A stretch of DNA of 64,000 bases from Candidatus Hydrogenisulfobacillus filiaventi (GTDB lineage Bacteria > Bacillota > Sulfobacillia > Sulfobacillales > R501). Where the stretch lies: NCBI GenBank assembly GCA_902809825.1, contig LR778114.1:310001-374000 (forward strand). Direction: 5' to 3'. Both the position numbers and the translations under genes were made by a program. Positions within the stretch are counted from its first letter, which is position 1; each line of letters opens with the position of its first letter. The notes below the pieces were generated by a model, which was not told the DNA's origin, did no database searches, and was given only the letters and a program-made list of their open reading frames with translations. Shown here piece after piece: positions 43,570 through 52,111 of the stretch.

Positions 43570-44753
43570 GCGTCGCCACCCTCCGCTTTCAGGCGGTGGA
43601 CAGCTGGTTCTTCCGCAACGCCCGGCCCTATGACGTGCTGGGCGGGATGGACCTGGAGGGCCGCTTTCCGCCCCCGGCGCGCACCCTGGCCGGCGCCGTC
43701 CGCACCCTGCTCGGCGACGCCTGGGGCGTCGACTGGGAGGCCTTTGCCCGTCATCCGGACACGTACCGGATCGCGGGGCAGCGGTTGCGGGACCGCATCG
43801 GCTGGGGTCCGGACCCTGGCCCCCTGCGCTTTAGCGGTCCCTGGCTGATCCGGGAGGGCCAGCGCCTGTATCCGGCTCCCCGCTTCCTCTTTTGGAGCGG
43901 TGGCCTCCCGGAGGCGGCCGGGGATGCCCCGGCGGGCGGGCGCTGGTGGCGGGCCCGTATCGGGCCGCCGGTGCGCTCCGACCGCGGCCTGGTCCGGCTG
44001 CCGGTGCTGCCGCCGGATGCGGCAGGGGCCGCTCCCGTGGAGGGGGTCTGGCTGACCGCGGCCGGTATGGCGCGGGTCCTGGCGGGCGGCCTGCCGCAGC
44101 GGGGGGAGTGGTACCCGGAATCGCAATTGTGGGCCTATGAGCGGCATTTCGGCATCGCCCGCTTCCGGGACCGGCGCACGGTGCAGCCCGGGCTGCTCTA
44201 TCATGCCACGCATGTGCGCCCGGACTCCCGGGTGGCGCTGGAGCTGGAGGTGAGGGGAGGGCCGGAGCGGTGGCCGCTGCCGGCCTGGGTGCGCCTGGGC
44301 GGGGACGGGCGGGCGGCGATGGTGGAGGCGGTCGACCGCGCCGCCTGGCCCCGGCTGCCGGCTTGCCGGCAGGGCGGCCTGGTGCTGATGCTGGCCACCC
44401 CGGGCACCTGGGACGGCGACTTGGGGGTGCTGCCGGGCTTTGTGCCCGCGGAGCGGGCCGGGGTCCGCAGCTGGGTGGGCAGCCTGCTGGGCATCCGCCT
44501 GCGGCTCCACGCGGCGGTGATGGATCCCCCCGTCCGCGAGGGCGGCTGGGACCTGGCCCGGGGCCGTCCGGTAGCCCGCCGTGCCTACGTGCCGGCCGGC
44601 AGCAGCTGGTATGTCACCGTCGAGGGCGGTTCCGGCCTTGAGGAGGCGGTCAGCCGCTTGCACGGGGGGATGATCGGGGAGGAAACGGAATACGGCCGGG
44701 GTCATCTCTTGGCCGGGTGCTGGCCGCTGGAGGAAGGCTGCCCGCAGGGATGA
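43566..44753 (+). CDS. cmr3: Type III-B CRISPR protein Cmr3
   Basis: Protein of 395 aa. The start SVATLRFQAVDSWFFRNARP has the F-x-P/A-x-D-x-W-F-F-R block of Cmr3, and PPPARTLAGAVRTLLGD supplies the first RAMP glycine loop. The C-terminal GEETEYGRGHLLAGC is the second G-rich loop. Cmr3 binds the 5' tag of the crRNA and contacts Cas10. ATG 43566 overlaps the cas10 stop; the much longer frame back to 43122 is inside cas10 and is a shadow. A 24-base gap separates it from cmr4. Confidence 0.92.
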   Translation: MSVATLRFQAVDSWFFRNARPYDVLGGMDLEGRFPPPARTLAGAVRTLLGDAWGVDWEAFARHPDTYRIAGQRLRDRIGWGPDPGPLRFSGPWLIREGQRLYPAPRFLFWSGGLPEAAGDAPAGGRWWRARIGPPVRSDRGLVRLPVLPPDAAGAAPVEGVWLTAAGMARVLAGGLPQRGEWYPESQLWAYERHFGIARFRDRRTVQPGLLYHATHVRPDSRVALELEVRGGPERWPLPAWVRLGGDGRAAMVEAVDRAAWPRLPACRQGGLVLMLATPGTWDGDLGVLPGFVPAERAGVRSWVGSLLGIRLRLHAAVMDPPVREGGWDLARGRPVARRAYVPAGSSWYVTVEGGSGLEEAVSRLHGGMIGEETEYGRGHLLAGCWPLEEGCPQG

Positions 44754-44777
44754 AGGAAGAAGGGAAGGGGAATCCGC

Positions 44778-45689
44778 ATGCACGCGGCCCACGCCATCAT
44801 GGGATTGTATTGTGAATCCCCCTTGCATGCCGGCACTGGCCAGGCGATGGGGGTGGTAGACCTCCCTATTCAGCGGGAGGCCCACACCGGCTGGCCCTGC
44901 GTCTACGGGTCCGGGGTGAAAGGGGCCCTGCGCGACCACGCGGTGGAGGCGGGGCTGGATGCGGCCGTCGTGGCTGCCATATTCGGACCGGATGTGCAGC
45001 ATGCCTCAGATCACGCCGGCGCCCTCACCGTGAGCGATGCCCGCCTGCTCCTGCTGCCGGTGCGATCCCTCACCGGCATCTTCCGCTGGGTCACGGCGCC
45101 CGAGCCCCTGCACCGCCTGCAGCGCGATGCCCGGCGGCTGGGGATTGCCCTGGTACCCGAGACAGCCGTCCTGCTGCCCGACCCCGCCCAGGACCAGGCC
45201 TGGGTGGCAGGCGGCGGGGAAGGACCGGTGGATGTCTTCCTGGAGGAGTATTACCTGCAGGCGGAGCCCCGGCAGGAGCTGGGCCCCTGGCTGGATGCCC
45301 TGGCGGCGCTGATGGGCCGGGAGGATGCCCGCCCGCAGCTGGAGCGGCGGCTGGTGGTGGTGAGCAATGACCTCTTCAGCTTCCTGGCCCAGCATGCCAC
45401 CCCGGTGGCGGCACACGTGCGCCTGGACCCCGGGACCAAAACGGTGGCGCGGGGGGCACTCTGGTACGAGGAGACCCTGCCCCCCGACACCGTGCTCTAT
45501 ACCCTGCTGTCGGCCGGTCCCGACCGCCGCCCGGAATCCGCCGGGGACCGTGTGAGCCCGGAAGCCCTGCGGGAGCAGGCCCTGACCGGGTTGGACGCCA
45601 TGCCCTACCTGCAATTGGGGGGCAACGAGACGGTGGGTATGGGCTGGTGCCGGGTGACGCTGGTGCGGCCGGAAGGGGGGCAGGGCTGA
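44778..45689 (+). CDS. cmr4: Type III-B CRISPR backbone nuclease Cmr4
   Basis: Protein of 303 aa. GLYCESPLHAGTGQAMGVVD leads into LPIQREAHTGWP and VYGSGVKGALRD, the classic Cmr4 N-terminus. Asp28 in VVDLPIQRE is at the place of the catalytic aspartate that cuts target RNA at 6-nt intervals. The thumb region VSDARLLLLPVRSLTGIFRW and the C-terminal LQLGGNETVGMGWC complete the family pattern. Several copies form the helical backbone. It has an AAGGGAAGGGG ribosome binding site, and its stop overlaps cmr5 (TGATG). Confidence 0.95.
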   Translation: MHAAHAIMGLYCESPLHAGTGQAMGVVDLPIQREAHTGWPCVYGSGVKGALRDHAVEAGLDAAVVAAIFGPDVQHASDHAGALTVSDARLLLLPVRSLTGIFRWVTAPEPLHRLQRDARRLGIALVPETAVLLPDPAQDQAWVAGGGEGPVDVFLEEYYLQAEPRQELGPWLDALAALMGREDARPQLERRLVVVSNDLFSFLAQHATPVAAHVRLDPGTKTVARGALWYEETLPPDTVLYTLLSAGPDRRPESAGDRVSPEALREQALTGLDAMPYLQLGGNETVGMGWCRVTLVRPEGGQG

Positions 45690-46117
45690 TGGACCGGACC
45701 CTGGCGCAACGGCGGGCGCGTTGGGCCCTGGAACAGGTGCAGGCGGTCCAGGACCTGGCGTACGCGGGGGAGTTTAAGGCCCATGCGGCGGAGCTGCCGG
45801 CCCTGATTCATATGGCCGGCCTGGGGCAGACGGCAGCCTTCTATGCGACTAAGGCGGGGCCGGCACGGTCCCTAGGCGGCGGCAACCCGGATGCCAAGGC
45901 CGGCGGCCGGGAGCAGGCCTACGGGCGGCTCTATCAGGCCCTTTCCGGCTGGCTGACGGGGCCGGGGATGCCGCTGGGCGGCCGGAAGGACCTCCTGGAA
46001 GGCATCACGGCGGTGGACCAGGAGCGTTACCGCTGGGCCCAGGCGGAGGCCCAGGCGCTGGCGGTGTGGATCGCCCGCCTGGCCAAGGCCCTGATTGCAA
46101 AGGAGGCCGAGGCATGA
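45689..46117 (+). CDS. cmr5: Type III-B CRISPR small subunit Cmr5
   Basis: Helical protein of 142 aa. LAQRRARWALEQVQAVQDL, FKAHAAELPALIHMAGLGQT and AAFYATKAG fit the small-subunit family, where the L-x-G-L-x-Q-x-x-A-F block is diagnostic. The end ALAVWIARLAKALIAKEAEA also matches (L-x-W-L-x-R-x-A). Cmr5 forms the minor filament that lines the target RNA. It is coupled by overlaps to cmr4 and cmr6. Confidence 0.92.
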   Translation: MDRTLAQRRARWALEQVQAVQDLAYAGEFKAHAAELPALIHMAGLGQTAAFYATKAGPARSLGGGNPDAKAGGREQAYGRLYQALSGWLTGPGMPLGGRKDLLEGITAVDQERYRWAQAEAQALAVWIARLAKALIAKEAEA

Positions 46118-47313
46118 ACGCCCCCTTGCCCGCCCCTGCCCGGCAATGGCTGCAGGACCACGCCTTTGAGCCGGCGCGCATGCATGCCGGCTTGCGCTTC
46201 ACCCTCTTCGACCGCTACCAGCCCGGGCGATGGACGCTGGAGGAGGGGAAGAAGGAGAAAAAGGGCCGGAACCCGAAGCAGGAGTGGCTGCAGCAGTTCG
46301 ACAGCAAGCGGGTTGGCGAGGCCGCCGAGCTGGAGCGCCGGCGGCGGTGGCTGGTGGAGCTGGTGGAACGGCAGGGCGGACGCTGGGGGGTCTTCCGCAA
46401 CACCTGGCGGTTCGCCACCGGGCTTGGGCTACCCCACCCGGTGGAAAACGGCTTCCACTGGCATCCCACCCTGGGGGTGCCCTACCTGCCGGGGGCGGCG
46501 GTCAAGGGGATGGCCCGCGCCTGGCTCACCGCCGGCTGGGACGGGGCCCCGCAGCCCGATCGGGAGCAGCTGGCGCGCTGGTTCGGGCGCCCCTTTCCCG
46601 GTGAGGAGGAGCCGGACCGGGTTCCCGCCGAACGCGGCCGTTGGGTCTTTTTCGATGCCCTGCCGGTGGAGCCGGTGATGCTGCGGGTGGACATCATGAC
46701 CCCGCATCAGCAGGAGTGGTACACCCGTGCACAGCCGGCCCAGCCCCTCGACAGCCGGTGGGTGCCGGGGGACTGGCAGGACACGCAGCCCCTGCCGTTC
46801 CTGGTCAGCGAGCATGCAGCCCTGCTGGTGGCGGTGGCGCCCCGGCAGCCGGGTGCCGGGGGGGACGAGGTGGAGCAGGTCTGGGCGGTCCTGACCCGGG
46901 CCCTGGAGATGCCGGGGGCGGGCGCCAAGACGGCGGTCGGGTACGGCCGCTTTGAACCCGACCGCGACCAGGAGACGCGGTTGCGGCGGGACTGGCAGGA
47001 GCAGGAGCAGGCCCGGGCGGCGGCGGCGCGTCTGGCCGCCATTGCCGATCCCCTGGAACGGGAGCTGGAAGAGCTGGTAGCCGCTGTTCAGGCCAGGGAG
47101 CCCGGCAAAGAACCGTGGCTGATCTGGTGGGAGGCGCTGAAACAGGGCCGGTGGCAGGGTTGCGACCGGGTGCGGGTGGCCCGCCGGCTGCGGGATGAAC
47201 TGATGCGCCTCAAGAAATGGCCACAACAGTCGCCGAAAAAGGCCAAGCAGAACAAGGACTGGACGCGGGCGGAGACCATCCGGCAATGGCTGGAGGAGGC
47301 GGACTGCCCATGA
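46114..47313 (+). CDS. cmr6: Type III-B CRISPR RAMP protein Cmr6
   Basis: Protein of 399 aa, somewhat long. NTWRFATGLGLPHPVENGFH, GVPYLPGAAVKGMARAW, FFDALPVEPVMLRVDIMTPH and GAGAKTAVGYGRF are Cmr6 landmarks, including both RAMP glycine loops. The N-terminal 90 residues include a Lys-rich segment (EEGKKEKKGRNPKQ). The last 90 residues are a charged helical extension (RDWQEQEQARAAAARLA and onward) beyond the usual end. Cmr6 caps the complex next to Cmr1. The stop overlaps the csx16 start (ATGA). Confidence 0.92.
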   Translation: MNAPLPAPARQWLQDHAFEPARMHAGLRFTLFDRYQPGRWTLEEGKKEKKGRNPKQEWLQQFDSKRVGEAAELERRRRWLVELVERQGGRWGVFRNTWRFATGLGLPHPVENGFHWHPTLGVPYLPGAAVKGMARAWLTAGWDGAPQPDREQLARWFGRPFPGEEEPDRVPAERGRWVFFDALPVEPVMLRVDIMTPHQQEWYTRAQPAQPLDSRWVPGDWQDTQPLPFLVSEHAALLVAVAPRQPGAGGDEVEQVWAVLTRALEMPGAGAKTAVGYGRFEPDRDQETRLRRDWQEQEQARAAAARLAAIADPLERELEELVAAVQAREPGKEPWLIWWEALKQGRWQGCDRVRVARRLRDELMRLKKWPQQSPKKAKQNKDWTRAETIRQWLEEADCP

Positions 47314-47648
47314 CCGTGTGGCTGGTCAGCCGGCATCCGGGGGCGGGGGAGTGGGTCCGCCGGCAGGGGATCAGGGTGGACCGCCAGGTGGAGGAGCTGG
47401 ATCCTGCCCAGGTGGCGGCGGGGGATGTGGTGTTGGGTACCCTGCCCTTGCACCTGGCGGCAGCGGTGTGCGAGCGGGGGGCCCGGTTCTGGGCCCTGTC
47501 CCTGGATGTGCCCCGGGAGTGGCGGGGCCGGGAGCTGTCGGCCGGGGACATGGACCGCCTGGGGGCCCGGCTGGAGGAGTTCCGGGTGGAGCGGCGGCCT
47601 GGTACCCGGCCGGAGCCAGCGGCTGCCGGAGAGGAGGAGGGTCGATGA
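47310..47648 (+). CDS. csx16: Csx16 family protein, probable ring nuclease
   Basis: Protein of 112 aa. TVWLVSRHPGAGEWVRRQG, GDVVLGTLPLHLAAAVCERG, ARFWALSLDVP and RGRELSAGDMDRLGARLEEF match the Csx16 (VVA1548) family along its whole length. Csx16 occurs only with type III systems, and recent work groups it with ring nucleases that break down cyclic oligoadenylate; I recall this and did not derive it from the sequence. Placed between cmr6 and a CARF effector and coupled to both by overlaps, it would limit the signal. It has an RH pair and several arginines but no metal-binding motif. Confidence 0.88.
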   Translation: MTVWLVSRHPGAGEWVRRQGIRVDRQVEELDPAQVAAGDVVLGTLPLHLAAAVCERGARFWALSLDVPREWRGRELSAGDMDRLGARLEEFRVERRPGTRPEPAAAGEEEGR

Positions 47649-48775
47649 ATCCGCCCCGCTTTGTGCTCTCGTCCTGCGGCACCAGCGTGTTCAGTAATGG
47701 GGCGCCGGACGCGATGCGGGAACTGGTCAACCGCCACGCCAACGACGCCAGCCTGAGCGGGGAGGAGGGCGCCAAGCTGGAGAGCTGGCTGGCGGAGGTG
47801 GAGCGCACCTTCCCGGCCATTGCGCCGGAGGAGGCCCGGCGCCGGAGTGCGGAACTGAACGGGCTTCTGGGCATCTACGGCGCCCAGTGGCCGGAGGGCG
47901 CGCGCCAGGATTACTTGGTGCTGGTGCACACGGACACCGCCCTTGGCCGCAGGGCGGCCCGGGTGGTGGCCGGCTGGCTGGAGGCGCGGGGGTTTGCCCC
48001 CGACCTGGTGGGCCCGGATGGGCTCAACACCCGCTCGGAGGAGGAGTTCCGGTACGGCATCGCCGCCCTCATTTCCTGGCTGGAGGAACAGTACCTGCCG
48101 GAATGGGCGGCGAAAGGGAGCCGCCCCATTTTCAATCTCCTCGGTGGATTTAAGGCGGTGCATGCCTATCTCACGGTGTTGGGGATGGTCTATGGGGCGG
48201 AGGTGGTCTATCAGTTCGAAGGCAGCCAGGAACTGCTGCACATCCCACCGTTGCCCGGGGTGGCGGGCAGCCTGGCGGCAACCGCCCGCCGCTACCTGGA
48301 GCAGGATTTTCCCCGGTTCCGGCGGCTGGCCCTGCACCTGCCGGTGACCGACTGGACCGACCCGCCGGAGACGCTGGTGCTAACCGACGCCCACGGTCTC
48401 CTGTTGTCGCCCTGGGGGGAATTAGTCTGGCTCCGTTTGTCCCCTGATTTCTATCAGCGACAGCTGTGGGACCCGCCCGATCCGCGTGTCCGCTTCAGCC
48501 GCCGGTTTGTGGGCCAAGCCCGCGCCTATGCCGGCACGGCGCAGATGGCGGCGCTCAATCGCCACATCGATGACCTGGTGCGCTACCTCGTCGACCGGGA
48601 GCGCACAGGGACCGCAGCCATCCCCGAGCGGCTGAATCTCAAGCCCATCCGCTCCCCGCGCCCGCCTTCGACCCACGAGTTCTATGCCTGGTCCGACAAG
48701 GACGCGCGGCGGGTGTATCTGCACTTTGAGGACGGCAACCGGGCGGTGCTGGACGAGCTGGGCAAGCACCTGTAA
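47645..48775 (+). CDS. APE2256-type CARF protein with RelE/HigB-like C-terminal domain
   Basis: Protein of 376 aa. The N-terminal half is a CARF domain of the APE2256/TIGR02619 type: RFVLSSCGTSVFSNGAP, VLVHTDTALGRRAARVV, then PIFNLLGGFKAVHAYLTVLG and EVVYQFEGSQELLHIPPLP, the diagnostic G-G-F-K and F-E-G-S blocks. The middle is helical. The last 75 residues (LKPIRSPRPPSTHEFYAWSD, then ARRVYLHFEDGNRAVLDELG, KHL) have the order and spacing of a RelE/HigB-type toxin fold: an H/W-E-F/L-R-like strand, R-x-x-Y, D-G, then a terminal K-H. This would make it a Cami1-like effector that cuts mRNA in ribosomes when cyclic oligoadenylate binds. CARF is firm; the toxin part is inference. Confidence 0.82.
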   Translation: MNPPRFVLSSCGTSVFSNGAPDAMRELVNRHANDASLSGEEGAKLESWLAEVERTFPAIAPEEARRRSAELNGLLGIYGAQWPEGARQDYLVLVHTDTALGRRAARVVAGWLEARGFAPDLVGPDGLNTRSEEEFRYGIAALISWLEEQYLPEWAAKGSRPIFNLLGGFKAVHAYLTVLGMVYGAEVVYQFEGSQELLHIPPLPGVAGSLAATARRYLEQDFPRFRRLALHLPVTDWTDPPETLVLTDAHGLLLSPWGELVWLRLSPDFYQRQLWDPPDPRVRFSRRFVGQARAYAGTAQMAALNRHIDDLVRYLVDRERTGTAAIPERLNLKPIRSPRPPSTHEFYAWSDKDARRVYLHFEDGNRAVLDELGKHL

Positions 48776-48800
48776 GCGGTTCCGCTGCCGGCCCGGGAGT

Positions 48801-48850
48801 TTAACCGCATCCTAACCGCATCCTAACCGGCGCATTATCCACCCTTAACC
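48801..48850 (+). promoter_or_regulatory. Phased 11-bp repeats resembling a Pho box, upstream of uppP
   Basis: TTAACC at 48801, CTAACC at 48812, CTAACC at 48823 and TTAACC at 48845 all fall on one 11-bp phase; the slot at 48834 holds a degenerate ATTATC. The first two spacers are identical (GCATC). Direct hexamers at 11-bp steps are the binding pattern of PhoP/PhoB-type response regulators (Bacillus PhoP consensus TTAACA or close). It ends about 90 bases before the uppP start. Confidence 0.6.
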
Positions 48851-48941
48851 TTTACCCGCTACCGTGACGGCAGGCCATGCGGCCCTGGCGACGGCCACGA
48901 CCGGGCGGGGCCGGATTTCAGGGACCGGAGGGGATGGGCGG

Positions 48942-49760
48942 ATGCAGTGGTGGCTGGCCTTAGGTCTCGGAGTCCTGCAGGGGTTTGCGGAATTGTTCCC
49001 GTTTTCCAGCCTGGGGCTGCTGATTGTCCTCCCCCGCCTGCTGGCCCTGCCGGTGCCGGTCACGGGCGCCCGCTACCTGCCGTTCCTGGTGGCCTTGCAT
49101 GTGGGCACCGCACTGGCCCTGGCCTGGCTGTTCCGGCGGGAGTGGGCCGCCCTTATCACCGGTTGGGTGCACTGGCTCCGCGGCCGGCGGACGCCGGAGG
49201 GGCACCTGGCCTGGCTGCTGATCTGGGGCACGGTGCCGGTGGGGCTGCTGGGATGGCTGTTGCAGCACCGCCTGGCGGCGCTGTTCGGGAATGCCCCCCT
49301 GGCGGCGGCCTTCCTGGTCCTTAACGGGGGGATCATGTTCCTGGCTGACCGCTTCGCCCGCCGGCGGGCGGGCCGCCGGAGCCGGCAGGCCCTGGGGGTG
49401 CAGGACGCGCTCGGCATCGGCCTCTGGCAGGTGTTTGCCCTGATACCCGGCCTCTCCCGCTCCGGCCTCACCATTGCCGGCGGGGTGGGGCGCGGACTGG
49501 GCTTTGCCGAGGCGGCCCATTTCAGTTTCCTGCTCGCGACCCCGGTTATCCTGGCCGCGGGGCTGGTGGAACTGCCGAAGCTGGCGCACGGGGGGGCGCA
49601 CGGCCTGGGACCGGCGGCATTAACGGGCGGGCTGGCGGCCGCCATCACGGCCTGGCTGTCGGCCCGTTACCTGCTGCGCTACTTCCGCACCCATAACCTC
49701 TTCTGGTTCGCGGTGGCCTCCACGGCCGCCGGCGGCCTGGCGCTGCTGCTGCTAGTTTAG
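48942..49760 (+). CDS. uppP: Undecaprenyl-diphosphate phosphatase (UppP/BacA)
   Basis: Integral membrane protein of 272 aa that recycles undecaprenyl diphosphate to the monophosphate carrier used for peptidoglycan and polysaccharide export. The first consensus is GVLQGFAELFPFSSLGLL (Q-G-x-x-E-x-x-P-x-S-S, with Phe in place of the usual Ile/Val). The second is IPGLSRSGLTIAGGVGRGLG, with the essential arginine. About eight membrane helices are seen. ATG 48942 follows GGAGGGG; the frame to 48864 is not needed. It follows the Cmr operon but has its own upstream repeats, so it is probably an independent unit. Confidence 0.93.
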   Translation: MQWWLALGLGVLQGFAELFPFSSLGLLIVLPRLLALPVPVTGARYLPFLVALHVGTALALAWLFRREWAALITGWVHWLRGRRTPEGHLAWLLIWGTVPVGLLGWLLQHRLAALFGNAPLAAAFLVLNGGIMFLADRFARRRAGRRSRQALGVQDALGIGLWQVFALIPGLSRSGLTIAGGVGRGLGFAEAAHFSFLLATPVILAAGLVELPKLAHGGAHGLGPAALTGGLAAAITAWLSARYLLRYFRTHNLFWFAVASTAAGGLALLLLV

Positions 49761-50674
49761 GAGCCGGCCGGGTCTGCCGGGGGCACCCCTTCCGCCAGGC
49801 GCCGGTCCCAGGCTTCGTAGTCGTGGTAGCCGAGGAGGGCGTACAGCTCCGCACGGGTCTGCATGGCCTCCAGCATGCCGGCCTGGCTGCCGGTCTCGCG
49901 CAGGAGGCGGAAGAGCCGCTCCACCGCCTTGGCCGCCACCCGCAGGCTGGAGACGGGGTAGAGGACCATCCGGTAGCCCCAGCGTTCAAAATCGGCGGCG
50001 TTGAAGTAGGGGGTCTTGCCGAATTCGGTCATGTTGGCCAGCAGGGGGGCCGGTACCGCCCGGGCGAAGGCCTGGAACTCCTCCGCGCTGGTGAGGGCTT
50101 CAGGAAAGATCGCGTCGGCCCCCGCGGCCAGGTAGCGGCGGGCGCGCGCTACCGCCCCTTCCAGGCCCTCCACTGCCCGGGCATCGGTCCGCGCCACCAC
50201 CAGCAGGCCGGGCGCCGTGGCCTTGATGGCCCGGACCTTGGCGGCCATCTCCTCCGGCGGCACCAGCCGCGTGCCGTCCAGGTGCCCGCACCGCTTGGGC
50301 AGTTCCTGGTCCTCGATCTGCACCGCCGCCACCCCGGCCGCCACCATGCGGCGGGCGGCGCGGGCGGCGTTGAACACGCCCCCGTAGCCGGTGTCCAGGT
50401 CCACCAGCAGGGGCAGGCCGGTGGCGGCCACGATGGTGGCGGCCCAGTCCGCCATTTCGCTGCCCTCAATCAGGCCCAGGTCCGGCAGGCCCCGGGCGGC
50501 GGTGAAGGCCGCCCCGGACAGATACAGGGCCTCAAAGCCAGCCTGCCGGGCCAGCAGGCCGGTGAGGGCGTCGTGGGCGCCCGGGATTTGCAGGATCGGG
50601 CCCCGGCTCCAGCGGGCGGCCAAACGGGCCGCCAGCTCCTGCTGGGCGGGGGCGGGATGTTCCATCCAGGCCAT
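49757..50674 (-). CDS. prpB: 2-methylisocitrate lyase (PrpB)
   Basis: Protein of 305 aa of the isocitrate lyase/PEP mutase superfamily. It cleaves 2-methylisocitrate to pyruvate and succinate. IPGAHDALTGLLARQAGFEA, YLSGAAFTA, LVDLDTGYGG, VQIEDQELPKRCGHLDG (with the catalytic KRCGH loop) and VARTDARAVEGLEGA are all PrpB hallmarks. It is the third gene of a leftward prpC-prpD-prpB operon, 30 bases after prpD, with GGAGG before its ATG. Its 3' end overlaps that of uppP by four bases. Confidence 0.95.
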   Translation of the reverse strand: MAWMEHPAPAQQELAARLAARWSRGPILQIPGAHDALTGLLARQAGFEALYLSGAAFTAARGLPDLGLIEGSEMADWAATIVAATGLPLLVDLDTGYGGVFNAARAARRMVAAGVAAVQIEDQELPKRCGHLDGTRLVPPEEMAAKVRAIKATAPGLLVVARTDARAVEGLEGAVARARRYLAAGADAIFPEALTSAEEFQAFARAVPAPLLANMTEFGKTPYFNAADFERWGYRMVLYPVSSLRVAAKAVERLFRLLRETGSQAGMLEAMQTRAELYALLGYHDYEAWDRRLAEGVPPADPAGS

Positions 50675-50704
50675 GCCGGTCCTCCTTTCCTCCGGTGGCG
50701 GCGG

Positions 50705-52111
50705 TCAGGGCACCCACAGATCCAGGAAGGCGTCCGCCGCCATCGCCTCCAGCCGTTCCTGGTCCAGGGTGGCCTCCAGGATGGCCTCTAGGCGCCCGCC
50801 CTGGAAGCGGGTGGCCAGGTTGGCGCGGTATTTGGCCTCCAGCAGCGGCCAGGCCTCCTCCCGTCGCCGGCGGTGGCCGAGGGGGAAATCCACCCGCACC
50901 GTCTCCGTGCGGGTGCCGTCGCGGAAGTGCACGGTGAGGGCGTTGGGGATGGCACGCAGCTCGGGATCGTAGTAGGCACGGGTGAACTCGGGGTTCTCCT
51001 CCACCTGCATCCGGCTGCGCAGGAGGTCGATGCGGGGATCCATGGCCGCCTGGTCCTGGTAGTCGTCCGCGGTCAGGTTGCCCTTGAGCAGGGCCACCGC
51101 CACCATGTACTGCAGGCAGTGGTCGCGATCGGCGGGGTTGGCCAAAGGCCCCGTCTTGTCGATGATGCGGATGGCCGGTTCCTGGGTGGCGATTTCGATG
51201 CGCTCCACCGCCTCCCAGCGGGGCGCCACCCGGGGGGAGAGGCGTACCGCCGCCTCGACCGCGGTCTGGCCGTGGAACTCGGCCGGGTAGCTGATCTTGA
51301 ACAGCACGTTCTCCATCACATAGCTGCCCAGGGTGCGGGTGAGGGTCAGGGGCTGGCCTCCCAGCACCGCGTCCTCGAAGCCCCATTCGGGGGCGGTGAG
51401 GGCGGTGGGGTAGCCCGGCTCTCCGGCGACCGACATCAGGGCCAGGCGCACCGCCCGGCCGGCCGCGTCCCCGGCGGCCCAGGACTTGCGGGGGCCGGTG
51501 TTGGGCGCATGCCGGTAGGTACGCAGGGGGGCATTGTCGATGAAGGCCTGGGACAGGGCATTGATGACCTGGGCCTCGGTGCCGCCCAACAGGGCCGTGG
51601 CCACGGCGGCGGAGGCCACCTTCACAAACAGCACGTGGTCCAGTCCTACCCGGTTGAGGCTGTTGCTGAGGGCCAGCACCCCCTGGATCTCATGGGCCTG
51701 AATCATGGCCCGCAGCACGTCGCGCATGGTGATGGCGCGGCCGTGGCGCGCTAGCCAGTCGGCCACCGCCAGGATGGCGCCCAGGTTGTCGGAGGGATGG
51801 CCCCATTCCGCCGCCAGCCAGGTGTCGTTGTAGTCCAGCCAGCGGTTCATGGTGGAGATGTTGCAGGCGGCCTGGACCGGATCCAGCACGTAGGCGGTGC
51901 CGGGGACCCGGGCGCCGGTGTGCACGGAGGCTCCCGGGACCACCGGTCCCAGGTGGCGGCGGCATTCGGGATAGCGCAGGGCCAGCATCCCCACCCCCAG
52001 GGTGTCGTTCAGCACCCAGCGGGCGGTATGATAGGCCGCCGGGGGGAACTCGGGGGGATGGACGGCGTATTCCGCCAGGCTGGCCAGGACGGCGTCGGGT
52101 TCCGGTCTCAC
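50705..52111 (-). CDS. prpD: 2-methylcitrate dehydratase (MmgE/PrpD family)
   Basis: Protein of 468 aa. The GTG at 52111 ([17 protein letters not shown]) overlaps the stop of the synthase gene (GTGA); the longer frame to 52369 is a shadow. Family blocks are [73 protein letters not shown] and [15 protein letters not shown]. It converts 2-methylcitrate to 2-methyl-cis-aconitate. The whole MmgE/PrpD fold is present at normal length. Confidence 0.94.
   Translation of the reverse strand: MRPEPDAVLASLAEYAVHPPEFPPAAYHTARWVLNDTLGVGMLALRYPECRRHLGPVVPGASVHTGARVPGTAYVLDPVQAACNISTMNRWLDYNDTWLAAEWGHPSDNLGAILAVADWLARHGRAITMRDVLRAMIQAHEIQGVLALSNSLNRVGLDHVLFVKVASAAVATALLGGTEAQVINALSQAFIDNAPLRTYRHAPNTGPRKSWAAGDAAGRAVRLALMSVAGEPGYPTALTAPEWGFEDAVLGGQPLTLTRTLGSYVMENVLFKISYPAEFHGQTAVEAAVRLSPRVAPRWEAVERIEIATQEPAIRIIDKTGPLANPADRDHCLQYMVAVALLKGNLTADDYQDQAAMDPRIDLLRSRMQVEENPEFTRAYYDPELRAIPNALTVHFRDGTRTETVRVDFPLGHRRRREEAWPLLEAKYRANLATRFQGGRLEAILEATLDQERLEAMAADAFLDLWVP

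Noticed and set aside
39010-48941. Possible CRISPR array next to the Cmr genes
   Set aside because: The only repetition is the 11-bp TTAACC series at 48801-48850, far too short and without spacers; no 28-37 base repeat recurs anywhere in the interval.
48942-49760. Treating uppP as part of the Cmr operon
   Set aside because: A 166-base gap with its own phased repeats separates them, and UppP is a housekeeping envelope enzyme without known CRISPR association.
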